DNA of 64,000 bases, taken from contig DMCZ01000076.1 in the NCBI GenBank assembly GCA_003446655.1, positions 19,011 through 83,010 of the forward strand. The letters run 5' to 3'. The notes beneath the pieces are model-generated. The model saw nothing but the letters and a program-made list of their open reading frames with translations, made no database searches and was not told the DNA's origin. Origin of the DNA: Thauera sp. GTDB lineage: Bacteria > Pseudomonadota > Gammaproteobacteria > Burkholderiales > Rhodocyclaceae. The translations under genes were made by a program, and so were the position numbers. How positions within the stretch are numbered: the first letter of the stretch is position 1; every line of letters begins with the position of its first letter. Positions 9,407 through 21,133 of this stretch are shown here, in pieces.

Positions 9407-10179
9407 GCGCTCGCGGCCGCGCAGCGGCGCAGGAGCAGTCGCACAGCTTGGTCGTCGAGGGGGTCCGCGTCGATCTGGTGCTGCGCCGCTCGGCACGTCG
9501 GTCTTTCGCGCTGCAGGTCGATCACCGCGGCGCCCGGGTCGCCGCTCCGCTGCAAGCCCCGCTGGTCGAGATCGAACGTTTCGTACATGGTCACGGACGC
9601 TGGTTGCTCGATCGCCTGCAGGCCCGTGCGGCAGCGCGCCCGCCGCCGGCGTTGGCTGTCGCGGACGGTGCGACCGTGCCGCTGTTCGGACTCCCGTTGA
9701 CGCTTCGCCTGCATGAAGGGCGTGTCGCCCGGTGGCGCATGCTGACCCACGAGCGCGAGGAACTCCTGCTGCCGGGTGCCGTCGATCCGTTGCGTGCACT
9801 CTTGCACGCCCTCCAGGCGCGCGCGCTCGCCTGGTACCGCGGGCGGGTCGAGGAGTATTGCCATCGGCTGGGTATGCCGATGCCCGCCGTCCGACTCTCG
9901 AGTGCGCGCACGCGCTGGGGGAGTTGCAGCAGCCGCTCGGGCATCCGCCTTCACTGGCGGCTCATCCACCTGCCGCCGGCGCTGATCGATTACGTGGTTG
10001 CGCACGAGGTTGCCCATCTGGTCGAGATGAACCATTCGGCGCGCTTCTGGGCGGTCGTCGAGCGTCTGTATCCCGATTGGCGCGCTGCGCGCTCAGCCCT
10101 GCGCCGGGCGTCGGCATCGCTGCCGGTGATCGCCGTGGCTTCCGCGGCCGATACGGGCGCGTTCGAGCGCGAAGACTGA
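9388..10179 (+). CDS. YgjP-type (DUF45/SprT-like) zinc metallopeptidase
   Basis: The family hallmark [20 protein letters not shown] contains the zinc-binding HExxH at residues 206-210 of the longest frame, preceded by TRWGSCSSR. This is the M48-like YgjP/DUF45 group of soluble predicted metallopeptidases. The start is uncertain: a GTG at 9388 and a TTG at 9403 both fall inside or at the end of the upstream CinA-like gene. About 50 N-terminal residues are poorly conserved in character. The substrate is unknown. Confidence 0.85.
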   Translation: MGRQGLSARGRAAAQEQSHSLVVEGVRVDLVLRRSARRSFALQVDHRGARVAAPLQAPLVEIERFVHGHGRWLLDRLQARAAARPPPALAVADGATVPLFGLPLTLRLHEGRVARWRMLTHEREELLLPGAVDPLRALLHALQARALAWYRGRVEEYCHRLGMPMPAVRLSSARTRWGSCSSRSGIRLHWRLIHLPPALIDYVVAHEVAHLVEMNHSARFWAVVERLYPDWRAARSALRRASASLPVIAVASAADTGAFERED

Positions 10180-10207
10180 ACCCTCCAACGAACAGGAGCT
10201 TTTCTCC

Positions 10208-10594
10208 ATGCGAATCCTTCACACCATGCTGCGCGTCGGCGACCTCGATCGATCCATTGCCTTCTATACCGAGGTCCTGGGTATGCGCCTGCTGCGCCGT
10301 CACGACTTCCCTGATGGCAAGTTCACGCTGGCCTTCGTTGGCTACCAGGACGAGCAGGACGGCGCAGTGCTGGAGCTGACCTACAACTGGGGCGTAGACG
10401 CGTACGAGCTTGGCACTGCCTACGGCCACGTCGCGCTCGAGGTCGAGGATGCGGCGAAGGCCTGCGACGAGATCCGCAAGCGCGGCGGCAAGGTCGTGCG
10501 TGAGGCGGGCCCGATGAAGCACGGGACCACGGTGATTGCCTTCGTCGAGGATCCGGATGGCTACAAGGTCGAGCTGATCGAACGCAAACGCTGA
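10208..10594 (+). CDS. gloA: Glyoxalase I (lactoylglutathione lyase)
   Basis: GloA converts the hemithioacetal of methylglyoxal and glutathione to S-lactoylglutathione. The 128-residue protein has all four metal ligands at the E. coli positions: His5, Glu56, His74 and Glu122. It also has the [15 protein letters not shown] and [12 protein letters not shown] motifs of the VOC fold. This is the short Ni-type bacterial enzyme. An upstream AACAGGAGCT gives a good ribosome-binding site 9-10 nt before the ATG. Confidence 0.97.
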   Translation: MRILHTMLRVGDLDRSIAFYTEVLGMRLLRRHDFPDGKFTLAFVGYQDEQDGAVLELTYNWGVDAYELGTAYGHVALEVEDAAKACDEIRKRGGKVVREAGPMKHGTTVIAFVEDPDGYKVELIERKR

Positions 10595-10619
10595 CCGTCG
10601 CGCGTCGCCCCGCCGGGTT

Positions 10620-11705
10620 CTAAGCCTGTGCAGCGAAGGCAGGTTCGCCCTCGTCGCGGAACTGGCTCCGGATTGCCTGCACGTCGTCCCATGCGTGTAG
10701 CAGCGCGTCGACGCAGTCGCCGTCAAAGTGGCTGCCACGTCCCTCGCGCAGCAGCGCGATCGCGCGGGACAGCGGCCAGGCGGGCTTGTAGGGGCGCGCC
10801 GAAGTCAGAGCGTCGAAGACGTCAGCGACCGCGACGATGCGCCCCTCGATCGGGATGCGACTGCCGGCAAGACCGTGGGGATAGCCGCTGCCGTCGAATT
10901 TTTCGTGGTGGGTGAGCGCGATCGAGGCGCCCAGGCGCAGGATGCTGGAGGACGACTCCTTGAGGATGTCGTAGCCGATCTGCGGGTGCTGCTTCATCAC
11001 CGCGAACTCCTCCGCCGTGAGCCGTCCGGGCTTGAGCAGGATGGTGTCGGGGATGCCCAGCTTGCCGACGTCGTGCATCGGAGCCGCCATCATCAACGCA
11101 TCGACGAAGTCGCGCGCGTGGCCGAGTTTGCGGGCGATGAGGGCCGAGTAGTGCGACATGCGCTGGATGTGCGCGCCGGTCTCTGGGTCGCGGAATTCTG
11201 CCGCGCGCGACAGGCGCGCGATCGTCTCGCGTTCGCGGTCAACGATCGCAGCGGTGGCCTTGCGCACCTCCTCGGCCAGCACCTCGGCCCGGTGCTGGCT
11301 GGCAAGGTGCGCCTCGCGCAGCTTGAGCATGTTGCGCACCCGTGCCTCGAACTCCCGTCCGTCGATCGGCTTGGTCAGGAAGTCGCTTGCACCGCAATCG
11401 AGTGCCTCGTAGCGAACGTTGCGCTCGTGGCTCGCGGTCACCATCAGGATCGGGAGGTCGTCGCGGCTACGGCTGGCGCGCAGGGCGCGGATGAACGCAA
11501 GGCCGTCCATGCCCGGCATCATGTAGTCGACGATGACGAGGTCGGGGTCGTTGTGCAGGCACCACGCGAGCGCGGCCGCAGGCTGGTTGAAGGCCTTGGC
11601 GGTGGCGTGTCCGAGTCTTTCGACGAGCTTGCTCATCAGGATGAGATTGAGCTCGGTGTCGTCGACGACTGCGACCTCCATCGGACGGTCGGGAGAGCGA
11701 TTCAT
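10620..11705 (-). CDS. Response regulator with HD-GYP domain (c-di-GMP phosphodiesterase)
   Basis: The 361-residue protein has an N-terminal receiver domain with phospho-acceptor Asp60 (VIVDYMMPGMDG), a linker helix (about 125-165), and an HD-GYP domain with HD at 211-212, HH at 266-267 and the GSGYP form of the GYP motif at 272-276. HD-GYP proteins hydrolyse cyclic di-GMP to pGpG or GMP, so phosphorylation probably gates turnover of the second messenger. No partner kinase is adjacent. It is a stand-alone gene on the minus strand between two metabolic genes. Confidence 0.92.
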   Translation of the reverse strand: MNRSPDRPMEVAVVDDTELNLILMSKLVERLGHATAKAFNQPAAALAWCLHNDPDLVIVDYMMPGMDGLAFIRALRASRSRDDLPILMVTASHERNVRYEALDCGASDFLTKPIDGREFEARVRNMLKLREAHLASQHRAEVLAEEVRKATAAIVDRERETIARLSRAAEFRDPETGAHIQRMSHYSALIARKLGHARDFVDALMMAAPMHDVGKLGIPDTILLKPGRLTAEEFAVMKQHPQIGYDILKESSSSILRLGASIALTHHEKFDGSGYPHGLAGSRIPIEGRIVAVADVFDALTSARPYKPAWPLSRAIALLREGRGSHFDGDCVDALLHAWDDVQAIRSQFRDEGEPAFAAQA

Positions 11706-11833
11706 GCGCGCAGTATCTGACGCTCCGCCCCGGCAACCGAGGAATTATTGCGCGCCGAGCCGCGCAAAACTCTGTTCCATGGTCGTCACGACCCTGGACT
11801 GCGTGTACCGCGGTGGCGCACCTCTGCGCTGCT

Positions 11834-13117
11834 TCAGGCCGGCAGCGCCACCTTGCCGTCGGTGCTGAACTGGTAGTCGTGGAATACGTGCTCGGCCGAA
11901 AGGATCCGGTAGTCGCCGTTGTCCTCGCGCACCGTGGTGTCCTTGAGGCGGTAGGTGTAGTGGCCGCAGGTCCAGCAGTCGAAGTTGCGCATGTGGGTGC
12001 ACAGGCATGTCTTGTCGAAGACCTTGACCTTCTTCGCGTCCGGATGCGCCGCGACTTCACGGTTGTAGGCCTCGATGTACTGGCAGTTGCCCGACGAGTC
12101 GAGCAGGTAGCCGTAGGCCTCGCAGTTCGGGCGGATGCCGCTGCCGATCGCCGGGCTGCTCTTCAGCATGCGCATCGGGTAGCCCGTGGGCGAGATCTGA
12201 TTGACCTCGATCTCGTCCTCGCTCGCCTTGAAGTAATACTGCTTGACGTCATCGGGCAGGCCGCATTCCTTCGTCACCGTGAAGCGCGTCGCGACTTGCA
12301 CCGCAGCGGCGCCTGCCTCGAGGAAGTTCGCCGCATCCGTGCCGGTGAAGATGCCCCCGGCCGGAATCAGCGGGATGTCGAGCTGCTGCTCGCGCATCCA
12401 GTCGCGGATCTCGGCGACGATGGTGGCGAGGTCGTACTGCGCCCAGTCCATGCCGAAGCCGAGGTGGCCGCCGGCGAGTGGACCTTCGACCACCACGTAG
12501 TCGGGCATGCGCCCGGTGCGTGCGCTCTTCTTGAGGAAGAGCTGGAGGGCGCGTAGCGAGCTGACGATGATGCCCAGCTGCACGTCACGGAAGCGGGGGT
12601 GGTCCTCGATCAAGGCGAACGAGCCCAGGTGCAGCCCGGCCGCGAGCGTGATGCCATCGATCCCGTGGTCCATCGCCGTGCGCAGGCGCACGCGCAGCGT
12701 GTCCTTGGGTGCGTTCATCGTCAGCTTTTCCATGCAGTTGATGAACACCATGCCTGGACCGCGCTTGCGCTCCATGGTGCGCCCGACGTGGGTCGCGGTC
12801 GCCTCGGCGATCAGGCCGAGGTCGAACTGAACGACCGACTTGTCGGCGTTGGCGACGTTGAACTTGTACTGCTGCAGTTTGTTCTTGACGTACTTGGTGT
12901 TGTAGCGGCGGTCGGACACCGTTGGCAGCATTGCGTCGGAGATGTGCCCGACACCGCCCAGGCGGGCAGCCTCGAGGGCCAGATCGGCGGTGGAAATATC
13001 CACCCCCATGCCGCCCACCATGATCGGCACGAGTTCCCGGGAACCCAGTTTCAGGCGGAAGTCATCTACACGCTTCATTGCTTCGAGTCCGTTAAATCGG
13101 AAGTCCGACATTATCAC
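11834..13117 (-). CDS. NAD(P)H-dependent flavin oxidoreductase / nitronate monooxygenase-like protein
   Basis: The 427-residue protein has the FMN-binding TIM-barrel pattern of the nitronate monooxygenase (2-nitropropane dioxygenase) family: [13 protein letters not shown] near the N-terminus, [10 protein letters not shown] in the middle, and [31 protein letters not shown]. It is longer than canonical NMO (about 320-360 residues) because of a C-terminal extension with CxC and CxxC (Cys371, Cys373, Cys381, Cys384) that resembles a metal site. A start at the third residue (13111) is equally possible. Substrate unknown. PfaD-like and enoyl-ACP-reductase-like relatives cannot be excluded. Confidence 0.8.
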   Translation of the reverse strand: MIMSDFRFNGLEAMKRVDDFRLKLGSRELVPIMVGGMGVDISTADLALEAARLGGVGHISDAMLPTVSDRRYNTKYVKNKLQQYKFNVANADKSVVQFDLGLIAEATATHVGRTMERKRGPGMVFINCMEKLTMNAPKDTLRVRLRTAMDHGIDGITLAAGLHLGSFALIEDHPRFRDVQLGIIVSSLRALQLFLKKSARTGRMPDYVVVEGPLAGGHLGFGMDWAQYDLATIVAEIRDWMREQQLDIPLIPAGGIFTGTDAANFLEAGAAAVQVATRFTVTKECGLPDDVKQYYFKASEDEIEVNQISPTGYPMRMLKSSPAIGSGIRPNCEAYGYLLDSSGNCQYIEAYNREVAAHPDAKKVKVFDKTCLCTHMRNFDCWTCGHYTYRLKDTTVREDNGDYRILSAEHVFHDYQFSTDGKVALPA

Positions 13118-13236
13118 CCGAGAGCCGGTTTCGGCCCAGCCCCGCAGCGCGTGGTAACGCGGCGGATGGCGAGGCTTCCGGTACCATGAACGTTCGACTG
13201 CGAATCAGCCGCCAGGTGCGGCAAAGGGGGAGGAGA

Positions 13237-14220
<984 letters not shown>

Positions 14221-14257
14221 TAACAGACCCCATCACCACAACGGAAGGAGACCGCCC

Positions 14258-14836
14258 GTGCCCGAACGCATCAGTCGCTTCACCATACCCGACCTCGCCG
14301 ATCTGCCCGTGGACGTCCGGGATCGCATCCTCGCCGTCCAGGAGAAGGCGGGCTTCGTGCCCAACGTGTTCCTGATGCTGGCCCGCCGGCCGGCGGAATT
14401 TCGTGCCTTCTTCGACTACCACGACACGTTGATGGAAAAGGACGCCGGTCTCACCAAGGCCGAGCGCGAGATGATCGTCGTGGCCACCTCCGCGGCGGGT
14501 CAGTGCCTGTACTGCGTGATCGCCCATGGCGCAGTGCTGCGTATTCGCGCTAAGAACCCGCGTATCGCCGACCAGCTTGCTGCCAACTATCGCAAGGCCG
14601 AGATCACCCCGCGCCAACGCGCCATGCTCGACTTTGCGGTGAAGCTGTCGACCCGTGGCGGGGAGATCGAGGATGCCGACATCGAGGCGCTGCGGGCGCA
14701 TGGCTTCGATGATGAGGCGATCTGGGACATCGGCGCAATCACCGCGTTTTTCAGCATGAGCAACCGGCTGGTGCATCTGACCGGGACGCCGCCGAACGAG
14801 CCGTTCTACCTCATGGGGCGGGTACCCAAGGGCTGA
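14258..14836 (+). CDS. AhpD-like peroxidase-related protein (carboxymuconolactone decarboxylase fold)
   Basis: The 192-residue protein starts with GTG after ACGGAAGGAG. It has the CMD/AhpD pattern with the redox pair Cys83-x2-Cys86 and His90 in GQCLYCVIAHG. The C-terminal half contains DEAIWDIGAITAFFSMSNRLVH, typical of the uncharacterised peroxidase-related (TIGR01926-type) subfamily. AhpD proteins reduce peroxidase partners through this thiol pair. No AhpC lies nearby, so the partner is unknown. It is 37 nt after acuI on the same strand and probably co-transcribed. Confidence 0.87.
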   Translation: MPERISRFTIPDLADLPVDVRDRILAVQEKAGFVPNVFLMLARRPAEFRAFFDYHDTLMEKDAGLTKAEREMIVVATSAAGQCLYCVIAHGAVLRIRAKNPRIADQLAANYRKAEITPRQRAMLDFAVKLSTRGGEIEDADIEALRAHGFDDEAIWDIGAITAFFSMSNRLVHLTGTPPNEPFYLMGRVPKG

Positions 14837-14862
14837 CGGGCCGGCCCGCCCCGGGGCCTGTC

Positions 14863-14890
14863 TTGGCCGGCGCGCGTATTTGCTTACAAA
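14863..14890 (+). promoter_or_regulatory. Candidate sigma-70 promoter for ssrA
   Basis: TTGGCC (14863-14868) and TACAAA (14885-14890) are separated by 16 bp. Transcription would begin about 14897 and run into the permuted tmRNA gene. The -35 match is moderate, so this is a candidate only. Confidence 0.4.
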
Positions 14891-14944
14891 GTGCCGGCCG
14901 TTTTGCCGTCTCTGAGCATTGAATGCGGCGGCCGACCTGCGTAA

Positions 14945-15420
14945 GATCGCGGGCATGGTTGTAATCCCGGCAATCTGGAGGCGTTCTGGACAGGGGTTCG
15001 ATTCCCCTCACCTCCACCCAAGCGCATTCGGGAGTGTGTTTGGGTGGGGGTGTACCGGTTTCGACAGGGCGGGCAAAGGTGAGCAGGCAACCCGAAAGGC
15101 GACGGACGTAATCCGCGCAAATCCATAAACGCCAACGATGAGCGTTTCGCACTGGCCGCTTAAGGCCTATGCCGAGGCTGCTTGAGCCTTGTTACCAAAG
15201 AAAAGCCGGTGGGGACTTCGGTCCCCATCGTCACGTCTACGCGGCCCATTTTTCGCTGCAATCGGCGACCTTGCGCGCTCATGTCGCATGTCGCGCGACT
15301 TCATGCCCGTGGTGTCGGTGATCGACGGTACGCAGTAGTCGCGAATGGCGCTGGCAGCGTCAGCACTGCGCAGGAAGATTTGACCCGCATGATCAGCGGT
15401 GACGTCTTCCATCTCTACCC
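14945..15420 (+). ncRNA. ssrA: Circularly permuted (two-piece) tmRNA
   Basis: tmRNA rescues stalled ribosomes by acting first as an alanyl-tRNA and then as an mRNA for a degradation tag. The 3' half of the tRNA-like domain comes first: T arm at 14992-15008 (AGGGG-TTCGATT-CCCCT), acceptor 3' strand CACCTCC at 15009-15015 and discriminator A15016. A hairpin-forming spacer follows (15017-15045), and then the 5' acceptor strand GGGGGTG at 15046-15052 with the D-loop-like GGTTTCGAC. The two strands pair in all seven positions, with G:U at position 3, the alanine identity element. No T arm exists after the tag. The order is therefore permuted, and processing should give an acceptor piece and a coding piece. 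The encoded end is ACCC, so CCA must be completed after transcription. Outer ends are approximate. Confidence 0.9.
15131..15163 (+). other. tmRNA tag reading frame (ANDERFALAA)
   Basis: The resume codon is GCC at 15131. The frame reads A-N-D-E-R-F-A-L-A-A and ends at TAA (15161-15163). The C-terminal ALAA is the ClpXP/ClpAP degradation signal and ANDE is the usual SspB/ClpA-contacting start. The upstream ATAAAC matches the usual A-rich position before the resume codon. Confidence 0.95.
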
Positions 15421-15450
15421 AATTCCTGCCCGGCCGCTCAAGAAAGCAAA

Positions 15451-15474
15451 ACGCCAGCCCCGAGGGACTGGCGT
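15451..15474 (-). terminator. Terminator of the rpoD-tRNA transcript
   Basis: Read on the minus strand, the stem ACGCCAG/CTGGCGT with extra CC/GG pairs is followed by TTTTGCTTTCTT. It lies 17 nt after the tRNA 3' end and closes the rpsU-dnaG-rpoD-tRNA unit. The plus strand has no T tract after the hairpin, so it is less convincing as an ssrA terminator. Confidence 0.75.
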
Positions 15475-15490
15475 AAGTGCTTGATGCAAT

Positions 15491-15569
<79 letters not shown>

Positions 15570-15577
15570 GGCAAGCC

Positions 15578-17575
<1,998 letters not shown>

Positions 17576-17624
17576 GGCACTCCTCTAAGTGAGGGTGTAA
17601 GAAAATGGGAAACCCAAAATTATA

Positions 17625-19517
17625 CTATAAATCTGAGACTTTGCTTCCGCTGGCGAGGTTCCGCTTCTCCATAAGTAGCTCTCCCAGGCGGTGGCGACCA
17701 CTGGCATCTAGCCCTCGGTCACGATCCTGTTTTAGCAGGGCGGCGATCTCGTTGCCGACGCTGTCGGCGTGGAGCTTGCGCAGCGTGTCGTCGAACAGCG
17801 TCTCGACCACCGCTTCGTCGAATTCCGCATCGACGAGTTCCGCAGCGACCCGCGACAGGGTCTCGCCATGCGGGGTGTCACGGAAGCGTTCGATCAAGGC
17901 GCCGAGCCCGCCTGCGGGCACGGGCTCGCCCAGGCTGAGCAGGTCGATGATCGCGATCAGCGCCAGGCCTTCCGCGCTGTCGGCGGGTATCAGCGCCACC
18001 GGCAGGCGCGCAGCCCAGGTTGGATGCTGGAGGACGAGCCGGAGCAGCGTGCTGGCGGTGGAGGGGGGTTTCCGACGTCCACCCGGGCGGGGTCGCGGCG
18101 CAGGGGCGTGCCTGCGCCGCATGTTCCCCGGCGGCAGGTCGCGAACCTCGAGGTCGTCCGGGCTTGCCGCGGGGGGTGCCGTTGTCTCGCTGCGTGCTGC
18201 AGGCTGTCCGTCGGCGCTGCGTCGGCGTGGAGTCTGCGCGGCCAGCTGTTCGAACGCGAATTCGACCTCGCCCTGGGTCATGCCGGCGGTCTCGGCAACC
18301 GTCTTGACGAGCTGGAGCTTGAGCAGCGGAGCGGCGATCCGGGTGATCAGCGGTGCAGCCTCATGCACGAAGGCCGCGCGTCCTTCGGCGCTATCGAGAG
18401 CGTGGTGCTCGGACAGTGTCTGGATCAGGAAGCGCGCCAGCGGCGTTGCAGCCAGCGCAGCTTTCCGCAAGGCGTCGGCACCCTCTGCGCGCACGAAGGA
18501 GTCGGGGTCGTGCTCGGCGGGCAGGAACAGGAAGGCGAGTGTGGCGTCGTCGCGCAGCGACTCGAGCGCATTTTCCAGCGCGCGCCAGGCCGCCCGCCGA
18601 CCGGCTGCGTCGCCGTCAAAGCAGAACACGATGCGATCGGTCTGGCGCAGCAGCGTGTGCACATGGTGCGGCGTGGTGGCGGTGCCGAGTGTGGCGACCG
18701 CGTTCTCGATCCCGAACTGGGCGAGTGCGACCACGTCCATGTAGCCTTCGACCACGACGACGAATCCGGCGTCACGGATCGCCTTCTGCGCCAGGAAGAG
18801 GCCGTACAGCTCCCGGCCCTTCTCGAACAGCGGCGTTTCGGGCGAGTTCAGGTATTTGGGCTCGCCCTTGTCGAGTACGCGCCCCCCGAAGGCGATGATC
18901 CGGCCACGGCGGTCGTGGATCGGGAAGGTGATCCGGTTGCGGAAGCGGTCGTAGCGCCGGCCCTGGTCGTTATCGATCACCAGTCCGGCTTCGGCGAGCA
19001 CCTTTGCCTGATAGTCGGGAAACGCCTTCTGCAGGGCCTGCCAGTCGTCAGGGGCGAAGCCCAGCTCGAAACGCGCAGCGACCTGTCCGGAGAGGCCGCG
19101 CCGTTTGAGGTAATCGACGGCCGGGCGCGCGCTCTTGAGCTGATCGCGGTAGAAGCGGGCGGCGACGGCCATGGCTTCGTAAAGGCGTTCGCTGGCGTCG
19201 TGATGGGCAGGTGCTGCGCTGCGCCCGTCGTCGGGCACCTGCAGTCCGACCTGGCTGGCAAGTTCCTTCACGGCATCGACGAAGCCGAGGCCGCTGTATT
19301 CCATCAGGAAGCCGATTGCACTGCCATGCACGCCGCACCCGAAGCAGTGATAAAACTGCTTGGACGGGCTGACCGAGAACGACGCGGACTTTTCACCATG
19401 GAAAGGGCAGCAGGCGAAGTAGTTCGCGCCGCTCTTCTTGAGCGGAAGGTAGCGTTCGATGACGTCAACGATATCGACGCGGGACAGCAGTTCCTGGACG
19501 AAGGACTGTGGAATCAT
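17625..19517 (-). CDS. dnaG: DNA primase DnaG
   Basis: DnaG makes RNA primers for Okazaki fragments. The 630-residue protein has the N-terminal CHC2 zinc finger (Cys37, His40, Cys58, Cys61), the RNA-polymerase/TOPRIM core with VVVVEGYMDVVAL and FCFDGDAAGRRAAWRA, and a C-terminal helicase-binding domain that interacts with DnaB. A Pro/Arg-rich linker at about residues 425-470 makes it slightly longer than the E. coli enzyme (581 residues). Middle gene of the macromolecular-synthesis operon. Confidence 0.97.
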   Translation of the reverse strand: MIPQSFVQELLSRVDIVDVIERYLPLKKSGANYFACCPFHGEKSASFSVSPSKQFYHCFGCGVHGSAIGFLMEYSGLGFVDAVKELASQVGLQVPDDGRSAAPAHHDASERLYEAMAVAARFYRDQLKSARPAVDYLKRRGLSGQVAARFELGFAPDDWQALQKAFPDYQAKVLAEAGLVIDNDQGRRYDRFRNRITFPIHDRRGRIIAFGGRVLDKGEPKYLNSPETPLFEKGRELYGLFLAQKAIRDAGFVVVVEGYMDVVALAQFGIENAVATLGTATTPHHVHTLLRQTDRIVFCFDGDAAGRRAAWRALENALESLRDDATLAFLFLPAEHDPDSFVRAEGADALRKAALAATPLARFLIQTLSEHHALDSAEGRAAFVHEAAPLITRIAAPLLKLQLVKTVAETAGMTQGEVEFAFEQLAAQTPRRRSADGQPAARSETTAPPAASPDDLEVRDLPPGNMRRRHAPAPRPRPGGRRKPPSTASTLLRLVLQHPTWAARLPVALIPADSAEGLALIAIIDLLSLGEPVPAGGLGALIERFRDTPHGETLSRVAAELVDAEFDEAVVETLFDDTLRKLHADSVGNEIAALLKQDRDRGLDASGRHRLGELLMEKRNLASGSKVSDL

Positions 19518-19597
19518 CGCGCACGCGAACTCGCTCCAGCGCGCCGCGTTGCGGCTGAGCGCCCGGGCGGGTGGAAGGAGTGATCGTTGAAAAGCAT

Positions 19598-19635
19598 CAC
19601 GCCGGGCGAGAGTCCAGTGACCCTCGGCCGGCGTG
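19598..19635 (-). terminator. Intercistronic hairpin between rpsU and dnaG (attenuator-like)
   Basis: A 13-step stem with one G:G mismatch (CACGCCGG.CGAG paired with CTCG.CCGGCGTG) closes a 12-nt loop. On the minus strand it is followed by ATGCTTTTC. In E. coli a partial terminator between rpsU and dnaG lowers dnaG expression relative to S21, and this element is in the same place. A second hairpin, CCCCGC-GTG-GCGGGG at 19643-19657, lies just after the rpsU stop. Confidence 0.6.
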
Positions 19636-19668
19636 CAGGCATCCCCGCGTGGCGGGGTGCGAGAGCAA

Positions 19669-19881
19669 TCAGTAGAGCTTCGGCGGCAGCGTCTGGCTGC
19701 GCAGGCGCTTGTGATTGCGCTTCACGGCGGCGGCCAGCTTGCGCTTGCGCTCGGCGGTGGGCTTCTCGTAGAACTCGCGCGAGCGCAGTTCGGTCAGCAC
19801 ACCGGTCTTCTCGATGGTGCGCTTGAAGCGGCGGATCGCAACTTCAAACGGCTCGTTTTCCTTGACGCGGATACCGGGCAT
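19669..19881 (-). CDS. rpsU: 30S ribosomal protein S21
   Basis: The 70-residue basic protein begins [20 protein letters not shown] and ends in a Lys/Arg-rich tail ([10 protein letters not shown]), as in bS21. S21 assists the pairing of mRNA leaders with 16S rRNA. The gene leads the rpsU-dnaG-rpoD operon and is divergent from tsaD. There is no yqeY between rpsU and dnaG, unlike in many other proteobacteria. Confidence 0.98.
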   Translation of the reverse strand: MPGIRVKENEPFEVAIRRFKRTIEKTGVLTELRSREFYEKPTAERKRKLAAAVKRNHKRLRSQTLPPKLY

Positions 19882-19921
19882 TGCGGACTTCCTTGGGTGT
19901 CTGGTGGGCAGAAAGACCGCG

Positions 19922-19950
19922 AATATAAACCACGCCCATCGTTAAGGCAA
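19922..19950 (-). promoter_or_regulatory. Sigma-70 promoter of the rpsU-dnaG-rpoD operon
   Basis: On the minus strand TTGCCT and TATATT are separated by exactly 17 bp, with the -10 box about 40 nt before the rpsU ATG. This is the strongest promoter-like sequence in the tsaD/rpsU gap. Confidence 0.65.
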
Positions 19951-20017
19951 GGGCAGCGTTCGCCAGAATCTGCCGGCGCGGGGTTAAAATGCAACACCGA
20001 ATCAAGCGGATGCACCC

Positions 20018-21052
20018 ATGAACGTCCTCGGCATCGAAACCTCCTGCGACGAAACCGGCGTGGCGATCTACGACACCGAAGCGGGCCTGCTCGCGCATGG
20101 TCTGCACTCGCAGATCGATCTGCATGCCGCCTATGGCGGCGTGGTGCCCGAGCTGGCCTCGCGCGACCACATTCGCCGCCTCCCCGTGCTGATCCGGCAG
20201 ACGCTTGCCGATGCGGGCCTGGGTGCGGGTGACATCGATGCGGTCGCCTACACCTCCGGCCCAGGTCTGGCCGGTGCGCTGCTCGTGGGGGCGAGTGTCG
20301 CCGAGTCCTTCGCGATGGCTCGCGGCATTCCGGCCCTGCCCGTGCATCACCTCGAGGGGCATCTGCTGTCGCCGATGCTGTCGGCCGACCCGCCGGCCTT
20401 TCCCTTCGTCGCCCTGCTGGTCTCTGGCGGACACACCCAGCTGATGCGCGTGCGTGGCGTGGGGGATTACGCCTTGCTCGGAGAATCGGTGGATGATGCG
20501 GCAGGCGAAGCCTTCGACAAGACCGCCAAGCTGCTCGGTCTCGGCTATCCGGGCGGTCCGCAGCTTGCGAAGCTGGCGGAGCAAGGGGTGGCGGGGCGGT
20601 TTCGTCTTCCGCGTCCGATGCTGCACTCGGGCGACCTGGACTTCAGCTTCAGCGGCCTCAAGACCGCCGTGCTCAACGTCGTGTCAGCGCCGGGCTGGAA
20701 TCCGGCCGACATGGCCGATCTCGCCGCCGAGTTCCAGCAGGCGGTGGTCGACGTATTGTGCGCGAAGGCGCTCGCGGCGTTGAAGAAGGTGGGCCTGAAG
20801 ACGTTGGTGGTTGCCGGCGGCGTGGGCGCCAACCTTCAGCTTCGTGCAGTGCTTGATGCGGCGGTTTCCCGTCGCGGGGGTCGGGTGCATTACCCGGAGC
20901 CTGCGCTCTGCACCGACAACGGCGCGATGATCGCGTTTGCCGGCGCCTTGCGATTGGCGGCGGGCGAATCCGGTGCGCAGGCCCCGGCAGTCAGGATCCG
21001 GCCGCGCTGGCCTCTCGTTGATCTGCAGCCTCCGCGTCGGGCGGCCGGCTGA
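20018..21052 (+). CDS. tsaD: tRNA N6-threonylcarbamoyladenosine transferase TsaD
   Basis: TsaD, with TsaB and TsaE, transfers threonylcarbamoyl to A37 of ANN-decoding tRNAs. The 344-residue ASKHA-fold protein begins [16 protein letters not shown]. It has the metal ligands His111 and His115 (HHLEGH) and the C-terminal Asp in [12 protein letters not shown], at the family positions. Divergent from rpsU, a widespread arrangement. Confidence 0.98.
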   Translation: MNVLGIETSCDETGVAIYDTEAGLLAHGLHSQIDLHAAYGGVVPELASRDHIRRLPVLIRQTLADAGLGAGDIDAVAYTSGPGLAGALLVGASVAESFAMARGIPALPVHHLEGHLLSPMLSADPPAFPFVALLVSGGHTQLMRVRGVGDYALLGESVDDAAGEAFDKTAKLLGLGYPGGPQLAKLAEQGVAGRFRLPRPMLHSGDLDFSFSGLKTAVLNVVSAPGWNPADMADLAAEFQQAVVDVLCAKALAALKKVGLKTLVVAGGVGANLQLRAVLDAAVSRRGGRVHYPEPALCTDNGAMIAFAGALRLAAGESGAQAPAVRIRPRWPLVDLQPPRRAAG

Positions 21053-21133
21053 GGCGTGTGTCGCCGGCGATCGTCGGGGTGGAGCAGCTGCAGACCGTGT
21101 TGGCGGCGCTGTGGGCGTGACTCGAGCGGCGGC

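Noticed and set aside
14980..15019. A stand-alone tRNA gene near 15000
   Set aside because: The T arm and acceptor strand are clear, but no D arm or anticodon arm precedes them. They belong to the acceptor piece of the permuted tmRNA.
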